Source: Whalleya microplaca (Eukaryota; Ascomycota; Sordariomycetes; Xylariales; Xylariaceae). From it: a stretch of DNA of 64,000 nucleotides. The notes beneath the pieces are model-generated. The model did no database searches. It was not told the DNA's origin and saw only the letters and a program-made list of their open reading frames with translations. A program made the position numbers and the translations under genes. The stretch spans positions 806,001-870,000 of the forward strand of contig MU385715.1 in the NCBI GenBank assembly GCA_022497155.1. The letters are read 5' to 3'. Positions 1 to 9,979 of this stretch are shown piece after piece (within the stretch, counting starts at the first letter, position 1; every line of letters starts with the position of its first letter).

Positions 1-1097
1 GCCACATATATAGTGCATGATCATTGTGTTATATATATAGGATATCGTAGTCCCTTGTTATTAATGAAGGACAGCTGTGTCTACCATTTAATGGGACAAC
101 TAGTGTGTGTAGTCACTTTGAATACCTCCATCTCCTGGTACATTGGGTACATGACTATGTTCTGTCTAAATTAGCAATGGAAACCCAGATTTTGGAAGCC
201 CTTGAACCCGAATTTGTGTCAGGATCTGCAATACCTCTAGTTAATATAATGAACCTATGGTGAAAGCAAACGCTGCATCAAGCGTCACATAGAAGCCAAT
301 GGCTAAAACTTGCAAAGAACGTTTCGTAACCCAGGCTATGTTCAAATCTCGTTGTGACAACTTGCTAATCGTTGCATTTCTTGGGGAACTATCTTTATTC
401 ATGCACATATACAAAGACTTCGTTTGATTGAACTCAGAGGTACAGCTCAGAGCCTTGTGTGTATTTGTTAGACAGGTACGGATGTACGTTGTTCTACTTG
501 GAAGCAGGTGGAGACGACCTCGTCTTGGGCTTCGGGCAGAACGGGTAGCCATGCCATTGGACGTTGATAGCCGCTTGAAACAATTCGTTTCCATGTATGA
601 GGCCGCTCAAATTTATTTGTATAGAAGTTGAATAACCTAGACATTCAATGATGTTGGTGTTGGCTCCGTTAGCTATGTGGCTTGGCTCCTAACCTCAGCG
701 GCTATGGTCTACTTACCCCTACCGGGCCCTATTTGCGGGTTCATGCGTACTCAGCAGCACCCTGATATCCTCGCAAAGCACCATTGGACCCCTCGAGGTA
801 TCAAGCGGCAGTCACTAGACTTCAAAACTGCCAATAGAGTGAAAATTCGCCTTGACCCTTGGGCGGGCAGTGAGCCCTAGATGTAGATGCCCTGTCTGCA
901 GTCAGTAACAATGATTCGTGGAAGGCCTTGATATGGGTCGAGTTAATCCGTTTGCAAGATGTCAATACTGTATCTATGGCGGTAAATCCCTGGAGATTCC
1001 ATTGAAGGCTGTAAGAAAGGCTACCATGGGTCTGATAAAGGAATGAAAGCGAGTCGAAAGTGGAAGAAAGTATGATGTCATCTGATTTTATGAGGTG
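1..1097. other. Left edge, no recognisable gene
   Basis: I see no supported gene here. Open frames reach at most about 117 codons, lack family motifs and lie in neutral-composition DNA. The segment ends at the presumed core promoter of the dynamin-like gene. Confidence 0.5.
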
Positions 1098-1105
1098 TAT
1101 ATAAA
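1098..1105 (+). promoter_or_regulatory. TATA box of the dynamin-like gene
   Basis: TATATAAA lies about 260 bp upstream of the ancestral start codon at 1363. It is followed by a pyrimidine-rich leader typical of fungal promoters. The role is inferred from sequence and position only. Confidence 0.4.
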
Positions 1106-1210
1106 CAACCTCACTTCCTTCCTACCTCAACTTTTCAGGCCGTGGCCTGTTGCAAGCTCACACTTATTTCACCCCAACGCATACTCAAGTCTTCATTACT
1201 ACTAATCCGT

Positions 1211-1332
1211 TTCTTATCCTTTCCTGGGCCTTCATCCCTCTATTTCTCCTTCTTATCCCTTCCTGGGCCTTATCCCTCTGTTTCCCCTTCTTATCCCTTC
1301 CTGGGCCTTCATCCCTCTGTTTCCCCCTTCAT
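1211..1332 (+). repeat. Pyrimidine-rich minisatellite, about 3 copies of a 39-40 bp unit
   Basis: The unit reads roughly CTTCCTGGGCC, then TTCATCCCTCTGTTT, then a CCTTCTTATCC tail. It occurs about three times with small indels and substitutions. It lies between the TATA box and the ancestral start of the dynamin-like gene, so it is probably transcribed as 5' leader. Confidence 0.7.
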
Positions 1333-1365
1333 TGACACTCGTTCGTTGACATTTCTATTTACATG

Positions 1366-1373
1366 GCGAAGAC
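1366..1373 (+). repeat. Left 8-bp target-site duplication of the MITE
   Basis: GCGAAGAC sits immediately left of the terminal inverted repeat. It is repeated identically at 1887-1894 immediately right of the element. Removing one copy and the element restores a continuous reading frame beginning ATG GCG AAG ACG AAG. Confidence 0.85.
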
Positions 1374-1388
1374 CAGCGCTTCCATCAA
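1374..1388 (+). repeat. Left terminal inverted repeat of the MITE
   Basis: The 15 bp are an exact reverse complement of 1872-1886. Similarity continues inward only in scattered subterminal motifs. Confidence 0.85.
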
Positions 1389-1871
1389 ATCAACTAATTA
1401 CTTGACTTGACTTGAATTGACTTGAATTGGCTTGATACAATTGTATTTTTTCGATAATTGATCAAATCAACTAGAAGCTTATTTTTGACTTGATTCACTT
1501 GATACTACTCAATTATTTTTCTAGTTATATAAGCCACAGGTTTTCTGGCGTTATTAGTCAATATTATCAGCCACCTCACGCCCTGTGCTGGTTATCCCCA
1601 TTAAGGGTTGACCACTATTACGTCCGTAACTTTTGTGTAACAATTTTGCTGTATCAGGTCATCTCCTAGGAGACCTGGAATTTTCCCTTCGGATAAACTT
1701 ACCTCCTTAAAGCCACCTTATGTTTAAACCCTAATATGTAATTCAGGGGTTCAGGAGTAAAATTCGTAATTTAGTGTATCACTAATCAAGTCAAGTTACA
1801 AATAGCCTCAAGTCAACTCGAAAGTTCAATTAGTTGATTTGACTTGATTCAAGTCAAATAAGGTGGTTTAC

Positions 1872-1886
1872 TTGATGGAAGCGCTG
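1872..1886 (-). repeat. Right terminal inverted repeat of the MITE, carrying an ATG
   Basis: This is the exact complement of 1374-1388. Read on the plus strand it contains ATG GAA GCG CTG (1875-1886), directly in frame with the GCG AAG ACG AAG of the interrupted gene. Confidence 0.85.
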
Positions 1887-4619
1887 GCGAAGACGAAGAC
1901 CTCAAACATGGGTATCAAGGAGCAATATGGCTCTGGCAACTTGTCAACCTTGACGAAGATTGATAAGCTGCGTGAACTGATTGGAACGGGTGTCGCATTA
2001 CCTCAGGTATGTCATTCCAAAGCCTACTACTATCTCCAAACAGAACTGACAGATCTAGCTTGTGGTTGTCGGAGATCAGTCATCGGGCAAGAGCTCTGTG
2101 CTGGAGGGATTGACTGGGTTTGGATTCCCCCGAGACGCAGAACTATGTACTCGATATGCTACCCAGATCACCTGCCGTCGTGAGAGTGAGGAACTCATCA
2201 AAGTGTCCATAATTCCACACGCAGAGGCTAGTCCTAGTGGCCGGAAACGAGTGAAGCATTTCCAGCGTACTCTGAAGAAGATGACCCCCGATAATCTGGC
2301 TCAGCTCTTCATAGAAGTGAGTAACTTCCTCCTATTGAGAGAACTTATTCTAAATCAGTCGAAGGCAAATAAAGCAATGGGAATCAGAAGTGCGACCAAA
2401 GATTCCAACCTCCCTGCGTTTAGCGAGCACATTCTTAAGATCGAGAAGTGTGGCCCGAGTGTGAGTTGTGATATGCAAAATGACCGACAACACCCGACAA
2501 CCTACTAATGACGATCAGGAGGAGCACTTTACGGTCATAGATGTGCCGGGGATCTTTCGCAAAGAGACTGAAGGTAGGATAGATTAGAACAAGAATACTG
2601 CGCAACAGCAGAGTATTGACTTTGACTTCCCTAGGCATAACCACCGAGGCCGATATCCAGCTGGTCAGGAACATGGTGACAACTTACAGTATGTTAGACC
2701 AGCTTCCCCGTTGCTGTACACGTAACCATCCAATACTTACACCACACAGTGGAAGACAGCAGAACGATGTAAGTGATACATAACAATATAGTCACATTGT
2801 CAAGCTTACAAGCCTGTCATCAGAATTTTAGCCATCATGCCTGCCAATGTGGATCCAGCGACACAGGAAATCTTGAAGCTGGCTAAGAAGGCCGACCCTT
2901 CCATGATGAGAACGATGGCGGTTCTTACGAAGGCCGATTTGGCAATTGAGCGCACAACTCAACAGATTGCTATCGATCATGTTCTTGGTAAGAGAAGTGA
3001 CCTTACCCTAGGATACTACATCGTCAAGAACCGTGGACCAGACGATGCGGATATGACCCTTGAGCAGGGACAGGTTGAAGAACGAAAGTTCTTCTCTAAA
3101 AGCCCTTGGTTAGACCTTTCCCACACCGGAAAAGCCGGTATAGACGCTCTCAAGGCTCGGGTGCGTGACCTGTTTATGGAACTGATCAAGAAGGAATTCC
3201 CGAAGCTCAAGTCGGATGTAGCAAAGAAATTGTCAGCTTTGAGGGCCGCAAATAATGAAATGGGTCCATCGAGAAGCGACCAGCATACCAAGAGAGCTTA
3301 TCTCAACAATATGGCAGAGGCTTTCCAGACCCTGGCTCGAGACGCCGTCAACGCATACTACACAGGCGACAAAATTTTCTCAGACCGACATGACCTTCGG
3401 CTCATTACCCGTATAGTCGAAGCTACTGAGAATTATTCAGACCAAATGTCGAAGAACGGGCATATGCGTTCATTTGCAGCGGACTCGCCCTCTGAGGCGT
3501 CCCCACAGCCAAAAATCGAGTCGACATTGAACAGTACTAAACCGAATGATACTCTGGGATTCAACGATTATCCTGAACTGGAGGATATCTTTGACCCAAC
3601 TGACACTATAATGCCTAACTCTACTGGCCATGAAGATATAATGGAATATATCGGAGAGGTCTATAGGACCAGTCGTGGGCAAGACCTTGCAACGGTGAGT
3701 CTGACCATATAATGCAGGGTGCTGGCTAATTGCCTTCTTTAGTTTGGCGGTTCTCTCCTCCCAACTTTGTTCAAAGAACAGTCAAAGAAATGGGAGCCAA
3801 TCACATTATCATACATGCACAGGGTTATCATCGCCGTACATCACTTCATCTTTGAGATGATCAAGGAAGTGTGTCCTGACGATCGAGTAAGGGATGAGCT
3901 CTGGGATGGATATCTGTTAGAAGATCTTCAGGGGTCTTATCTCAGAGCAATGGATCGTGCAAAGTCCCTCCTCGAGATCGAACGCGAAGGACCTCCATTT
4001 ACATTGAATCACTACTTCAACGATGACCTCCAGAAAGTTCAAGGCGATCGCACAGTTGCGGCATTGAAGGAGCATGGGCAAGTACAAACCATTCAACCGA
4101 ACGGTCCCGGTTATGCCTCCCAGTCAGGGTTCTTCTTCACCAAGTTGCAATTAGATACCTTTTCCACGTCTGTCAACAAGGCAAATTCTAAGCACGTTCG
4201 GGAGCATATGCGTGAGTAAAATTCTAAAGTTATTGATATGCACAGCAAGCTGCCTAAGAAGCCCAGATGCCTCTGGATCTTGTGAACAAACCTCCTTTAA
4301 ATCCCTTCCCCGTCTAGAGGCTACTTCTTAGCAGAGGACTGATGCGAACAATATAGATGATGTACTCAAAAGTTATTACAAAGTTTCTCGGAAGCGCTTT
4401 GTCGACACTGTTTGCCAACAGGCCGTCAATCACTTTCTGCTGTATGGCAAGGACAGTCCGCTGAGAATTTTCAGCACACAGATGGTGTCGAATCTGAACG
4501 AGGAGCAACTGGATATAATTGCTGCTGAGGATACGCCTGTCAAGATTCGCAGAGAGAAGCTGGCACGCGACATCGAGAACTACAAGGAGGCCATGAAAGT
4601 ATTGAGGGGCTCTGGTTGA
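1875..4619 (+). CDS. Dynamin-like GTPase (Mx/Vps1-like architecture), start replaced by MITE
   Basis: Large self-assembling GTPase; fungal relatives remodel membranes, but no specific role can be assigned to this copy. Proposed exons: 1875-2006, 2059-2316, 2359-2460, 2519-2573, 2635-2688, 2750-2768, 2824-3694, 3743-4211, 4259-4281 and 4332-4619, giving about 756 residues. G1 is GDQSSGKSS (49-57), G3 is DVPG (172-175) and G4 is TKAD (242-245). The stalk follows, then a C-terminal GED-like part with SYYKVSRKRFVD. There is no PH or proline-rich domain. Splice sites are canonical and frame is kept throughout, so the gene looks intact apart from its start. The ancestral start was probably the ATG at 1363, now cut off by the MITE. 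The start used here is the ATG inside the MITE's right repeat, which replaces M with MEAL before AKTKT. The 23-nt exon 4259-4281 is my least certain junction. Confidence 0.8.
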
Positions 4620-5338
4620 GATGGATCGGCAAGGGTCACTACGTGGGGATAGAATCTGTTTGCTACCTCGGAAGTCAGATTCCTGCTCCGCGGCCGCTTC
4701 TAATTCTGGACCGAGAGGATGACTGGGACTCGGTTGATATATTTAACTGAGACCACTTCCGCCTGATATAGGCCTATGAACGTAAACAGATCGCCGTTAT
4801 GTTGATCCATTCACACGGTAATGAAGCAGCTTACGTGGGCAGTCACATCTTGTCATGACACTAGATGAATGATAGCCATAGTCGATATACTACCTAGGTT
4901 AGGTTGTCAGAAGACTAATGCTGAAGTGTGACATAAGCTCTCGGATCGACTTTAGTATTATCTTTAGGTCTTGCATGATTGGGTGGCATTGATCAAATAA
5001 GCTTCCGCCACATCAAAAGCTAAGCGAATGATTGCAGGTGTATCCCAACTCGCCCACGATCTTCACAGGGAAACCCCATTTTCATGAACTGTAATTGCTC
5101 AGATCCGACGGATCGGAATGGTGTGATAACGTCCCCCTCACTCTCGATGCCGAAGAGCAGCATCAAGGGCGTGTTCTCCGCATGCACATGTCAATGTCGC
5201 ATTCAGCGTCACATTTAAGTAGGTTGTGGGACTTTCCTAGAGCTGCCGGAACACCAGAACCTAAGGTTACTCCTTAAGCTTCGGGTAACACAGCGTCGCG
5301 TAAATCAGAGTGTTCTATAATCGGTGATCAATCTGATA
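4620..5338. other. Intergenic, 3' of the dynamin-like gene and 5' of the aldolase gene
   Basis: No gene recognised. It holds the terminator region of the GTPase gene and the promoter of the aldolase gene. The only open frames are 60-80 codons long and without motifs. Confidence 0.5.
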
Positions 5339-6422
5339 ATGTCTCCTCATTCTACGAAAGGCATCCCGGGGACGGAGGGAGCAGCTATCGCGAAGGCAAG
5401 TGAGGACTCAGTACAACTCATATATAGCTGTATGAGTGTGGGCTTACGAAGGTCACAAGACTGCGTTTCCACGACCGCCTACTTTCAAGGACCCTCTAGA
5501 GCAGCGCCAATATTTGAAGGAAAGATTGGCGTTGGCTTTTCGCATTTTTGCCAAGTTAGGCTATGATGAAGGGCAAGTATCCTGTCAAACCTACAAACTT
5601 GCCTTGATATCATGAAAACTTATAAGATTCCAGTGTTGCTGGCCATATCACCGTTCGCGTGAGTACCAGGGCAGATATTGCTTATATAAACGAGGCCATG
5701 CTTAACGAAGATGTAGGATCCTGTTGACCCAACTACATTCTGGGTGAACCCATTTGGAGTTGCTTGGCCCCTCCTTAAAGCTTCGGATCTCATCCGAGTT
5801 GACCATACAAGCGACATCGTCGAGGGAGGCCCCGTGAAACTTCTCAATAGAGCCGGTGAGCCTCCTACCTGATGACTTTATTATTGTTTGGCAGACACAA
5901 TTGACTGACTTTTGCTTGCTAGCCTATATGATTCACTCGGCAGTCCATGCGGCCAGGCCAGACATAAACGCCGTGGCTCACTCGCATTCGATCCACGGGC
6001 GGGCCTTCGCGACCTTGGGTCGCAACCTCGACATCACCACGCAGGACTCCTGCGCCTTCTACAACGACATCGCGCTGTACGACAACTTCGGGGGCATCGT
6101 GCTAGGGCCCGAGGAGGGCATCACGATCTCGAAGGCCCTGGGCCAGAAGAAGGCCGCGATACTGGCTAACCACGGGCTGCTGACGTGCGGCACCACCATC
6201 GAGAGCTGCGTGTTCTGGTTCACGAGCCTGGAGAAGTGCTGCCGCGCTCAACTGATGGCTGATGCGGCCGCGGCGGGACGAGGTGGCGAGACGGTCAAGG
6301 TCAGCGATGAGGAGGCCGAGTTCACATACAGGACTGTTGGTACTGAGAACGCGGGTTGGTTCAGTGCTAAGCCAGCTTTCGACTTGATGGCGCATGAATC
6401 AGGAGATGAGTACAAGTTGTAG
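5339..6422 (+). CDS. Class II aldolase/adducin-domain protein with two GC-AG introns
   Basis: Zinc-dependent aldolase-fold enzyme of the fungal class II aldolase/adducin family; the substrate cannot be told from sequence. Exons 5339-5395, 5505-5572, 5634-5658, 5717-5855 and 5923-6422 give 262 residues, a normal length. Family landmarks in order are YLKERLALAFRIFAKLGYDEG, VAGHITVRDP, FWVNPFG, and the metal-binding histidines in AHSHSIHG (His116, His118) and ANHGLL (His180). Introns 1 and 2 both begin GCAAGT rather than GT (5396 and 5573). The GC donors are the only choice that joins these conserved blocks in frame: the second gives DEG-VAGHITVRDP. Introns 3 and 4 are canonical. The last exon is distinctly GC-rich. 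The first exon is short and less certain than the rest. Confidence 0.85.
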
Positions 6423-6955
6423 ATGAGATTTCAAGCAGGAAGAATATTCAACGTATGATTAAGGTATTCAGACTGATAAGCTCTATACTATACCTGAAAC
6501 TGTAGCGATATTATCTGAGTCGACAAGTACTGAATGTGACGTATACCTAGTTCAAAAGAACACAAGGATATACCTACACTTACTTATGCTCCTTTATATA
6601 GACTCATAATTCCTTATTTAGAAATCCCCTATATTAAAACTTAACATTCACGGTATACATTCTACTTCATTTAAACGTTGTTCATTAGCACTACACGCGA
6701 CAAACTGATGCTCTTGTACAGTGTGTAAGTGTTAACGCTTCCATTATGTTCGCTTAGGTGCATATCTGACGATAGGCACGTAAGGAGAAGCTATCTATGT
6801 GGGACACAGTGATCTTAGTGGGGTAGTACATGCAGATTGCAGTGGAAAGCTTTGGCGTGGGGGAGCTTGAACATGAAAAACTTCAAATTCATCCTTCCTT
6901 GCTCACCAATCGCTGCATGCACTGTCTGAGAGCAGCGTCTTGCATACAATTGAGA
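6423..6955. other. Intergenic between the aldolase and NCL1 genes
   Basis: AT-rich spacer of about 530 bp between two plus-strand genes. No open frame of note. It presumably holds the aldolase 3' UTR and the NCL1 promoter. Confidence 0.5.
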
Positions 6956-9660
6956 ATGGGTCGCAAGAAGTTTCGGGTAGGCCATGATGTTGCGATATAC
7001 ACATAATAAACAGCTCTGACTTTTTTATATCATAGGGAGGCCGCAAAGGCGGGTTCAATAGTGCACCCCGCGGAGGCGGCTCTACTCAACAGCATCGATC
7101 ATATGCCGAGATCAGAAAGGAGAACGATAGGCTCGAGAAGTACTACGATGCCGTAATCCCCCTCGACGATGCCGAAAGGGAGGAGTTCTGGGGCGCATTG
7201 AAGAGGGAACTTCCCAATTCCTTTCGCTTCTGTGGATCTAAAGGCCATGCGCTCGCCGTAAAGCGACTGCTTGAGAAGAGATATACGCCCGAGATCGTGA
7301 AGATCGAACGCTTCGATGGCCAGCCCGTGAACGCACCTCAGCCGGTTCCCTGGTATCCCGACGAACTAGCATATTTTATGAACACCCCGAAGCAGGTCAT
7401 TCGCAAATTTCCTCCCTTCGCGGCCTTCCAGAAATTCCTAGTTTCAGAGACTAGCGTTGGGAACATTAGCAGACAGGAGGTGGTCAGCATGATCCCTCCT
7501 CTTCTCATGGACGTCAGTCCGGGGATGACAGTTTTGGATCTGTGCGCAGCGCCCGGAAGCAAAGCTGCCCAGTTGCTGGAGATGGTTCATGTCGGCGAAG
7601 AGGCTAGAATGCGCAAGTTCATGGAGTCCTTCGGCGAGGCTGGGCCGCAGCCGGCTGTTGAAGAAGATGTTGATCTGGCAGTGGATGCCGGTGACGACGG
7701 ACGTGCGACTGGGCTTCTTATAGCTAACGATGCTGATTATAAGCGAAGCCACATGCTGGTTCACCAGCTTAAGCGACTCTCTTCCCCTAACCTTATCGTC
7801 ACGAACCATGATGCCACTCTCTATCCCGCCATTAGACTTCCGCGAGACCCACAACAACCCGACAAAGGCCAATACTTGAGATTCGATAGGATACTGGCAG
7901 ATGTACCCTGTTCCGGCGATGGGACATTAAGAAAGAACATAAATCTCTGGAAAGATTGGCTACCCGGAAACGCCTTAGGCCTTCATCTGACCCAAACTCG
8001 GATCTTGGTTCGTGCCCTGCAGATGTTGAAAGTTGGCGGTCGCGTCGTATACTCGACCTGTAGCATGAACCCTGTTGAGAACGAAGCAGTCATCGTATCT
8101 GCCATTGAACGGTGCGGCGGTCCTGACAAGATCGAAATCATCGATTGTAAAGACAGACTCCCGCAATTGAAGCGCAGGCCCGGCCTGCATCAATGGCAAA
8201 TCATGGATAAGACCGGCCGGATCTGGAGTAGCTGGGAGGAAGTCCAACAGCATGCGTTGACCAATGACGGACATATACCGGGCAAGGTTTTAGATACCAT
8301 GTTCGCTAGACCAGATACCAACGAGTGCTCTGGACTTCCGTTAGACCGCTGCATGCGAGTCTATGCCCATCAACAGGATACTGGCGGCTTTTTCATCACA
8401 GTGCTGGAGAAGAAGGACGATTTCAAGGCAAAACCGGAGGTGTCTTCGAAGCTTCGAACTTCCGAAGATGTAACCGTCGCTAACAGTAGCAAGCAAGAGG
8501 ATACAGAAACCCAAATACAAATAGAAGAGGAGAAGGCCGCCTTGGGTGAGCCTACCGATGTTCTCCCTCACATTGGGGCTAAGAGGACTCTGGATGAAGA
8601 GGAAGCGGAGACCAAACCAGATACTAAGAAGCAAAGAACGGAGTCCCCGCCTAGCGAAAAGGTGGAAGCTAACCTTGAAGCTGCTCCCGAACCCCAACAT
8701 GGCGCGCCGGATCCCAAGGAAGAAGAAGTGAAGCCGGAAACTGAGTCTAAAAACAATGCGCAACCTGATCGACGTGTCAAAGCACCAGATGGCAACTACG
8801 AAGAGCCCTTCAAGTACTTACCTCCTGATCACCCAGTCATTCAGAGCATACAGTCGTTCTATAAGGTCTCGCCACGCTTTCCTTCGGACCGATTTATGGT
8901 ACGGAATGCCATGGGCGAGCCCGCAAAGGCTGTATACTACACTAGTGCTCTCCTTAGGGATATTCTGGTTGAGAACGAAGGGCGTGGGGTCAAATTTGTG
9001 CACGGAGGCGTAAAAATGTTCATGAAGCAGGAAGCACCATCTGCTGAAGTTTGTAGATGGCGGATACAGTCCGAGGGAATGCCTATCATCGGTGGTTATG
9101 TCGGCCCGGAACGAGTCATCCATCTGACGAACAAGGAGACCTTCCGCACACTTCTTAAGGAGATGTTCCCGAAATTCATCGATGAGGACTGGAGGAAGCT
9201 CAACGAGATCGGCGAAAGAGCTAGGGAGATCGGCATGGGCTGCTGTCTCCTGAGCATAGAGCCGGACGGAAGCGACCCGGATTTCTCGGAGCACATGGTC
9301 CTTCCTCTATGGAAGAGCTTTCATTCGCTCAACCTAATGCTGCCGAAAGAGGATCGGTCTGCTATGTTGCTCCGCGTCTTCAATGACACTTCCCCCGTAA
9401 TCAACCAGACGCTGAAGAACACGGCGAAAAAGGAGGCTGAAGCTACTGATCCCGAAACCAAGGAGGAGATCATGGAGGACGTTGCTGCGGTTGAAGATGC
9501 TGATGCACAGAATGGGGCCGTTGATCCGGAAGCCAAGGAGGTGGTTACGGAGGAAACTGAGAAGGCAGATGCTTCGATTGAGGCCAATGGGGCTCCTGAC
9601 CTAAAAGAGGCTGGTGCGATAGGTGAGTCGGAAGCTGGTACCGGTACAGCAGCAACCTAG
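6956..9660 (+). CDS. NCL1: tRNA (cytosine-5) methyltransferase, Ncl1/Trm4 (NSUN2-type)
   Basis: SAM-dependent RNA m5C methyltransferase; yeast Trm4/Ncl1 modifies cytosines at several tRNA positions in the nucleus. Exon 1 (6956-6976) encodes only MGRKKFR. A 59-bp intron follows, then one long exon 7036-9660, for 881 residues. The N-terminus is basic and glycine-rich. The SAM motif VLDLCAAPGSK is at about 174-183. Motif IV DVPCSGDG carries Cys299 and motif VI YSTCSMNPVENEA carries the catalytic Cys349. A long acidic, low-complexity linker (about 470-600) separates the catalytic core from a conserved C-terminal domain. The last 80 residues are again acidic and contain a loose repeat (DPETKEE, DPEAKEV). 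The length suits fungal family members. It is convergent with the Obg-type GTPase gene about 320 bp away. Confidence 0.93.
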
Positions 9661-9979
9661 AAAGACCGTGGACCAATTGCACTCCGGCTGAAGAGATAGT
9701 CTTCCGGGAACAATGTCCCTCCAACTCATGGCGCTTCGGGCGTTACACTTGACCTGTTGACCAGCGACGAAACAGAGCATGCTGGCAGATCTAGGCATCT
9801 ATTCTACCAAAACTGAGCGCTGTACCAGGTATTCCATCCGAAGAGACTTGCATTCTTGCTTGACATCTCTTTACACATGAATGCTTTGATTTGATATTAT
9901 AGCCTCCAGCTGTAGGTAGTCTATAAATACGTATAACAAGGCTGCTATCCTGTCCTCGGGGACCTTAATCTATATCCCA
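9661..9979. other. Convergent intergenic region
   Basis: This 319-bp spacer lies between the stop codons of NCL1 (plus) and the Obg-type GTPase (minus). It should carry both 3' UTRs and polyadenylation sites. No other feature seen. Confidence 0.5.

Larger units (their letters stand above)
1374..1886. mobile_element. Non-autonomous hAT-type MITE (513 bp) in the dynamin-like gene
   Basis: The element is bounded by perfect 15-bp terminal inverted repeats, CAGCGCTTCCATCAA at 1374-1388 and its complement at 1872-1886. These are flanked by the 8-bp duplication GCGAAGAC. Just inside the ends, TTGACTTG/CAAGTCAA motifs recur many times, and CAACTAATT occurs in inverted orientation near both ends. An 8-bp duplication with ends beginning CAG is characteristic of the hAT superfamily. 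No transposase frame is present, so the element must have been mobilised in trans. It is inserted right after the third base of the second codon's downstream neighbour, within codons 2-4 of the dynamin-like gene. The right repeat contains an ATG (1875) in frame with that gene. Confidence 0.85.

Noticed and set aside
1875..4619. Dynamin-like gene as a pseudogene
   Set aside because: Despite the MITE, the exons keep frame, canonical splice sites and intact G1, G3 and G4 motifs, and a replacement ATG exists.
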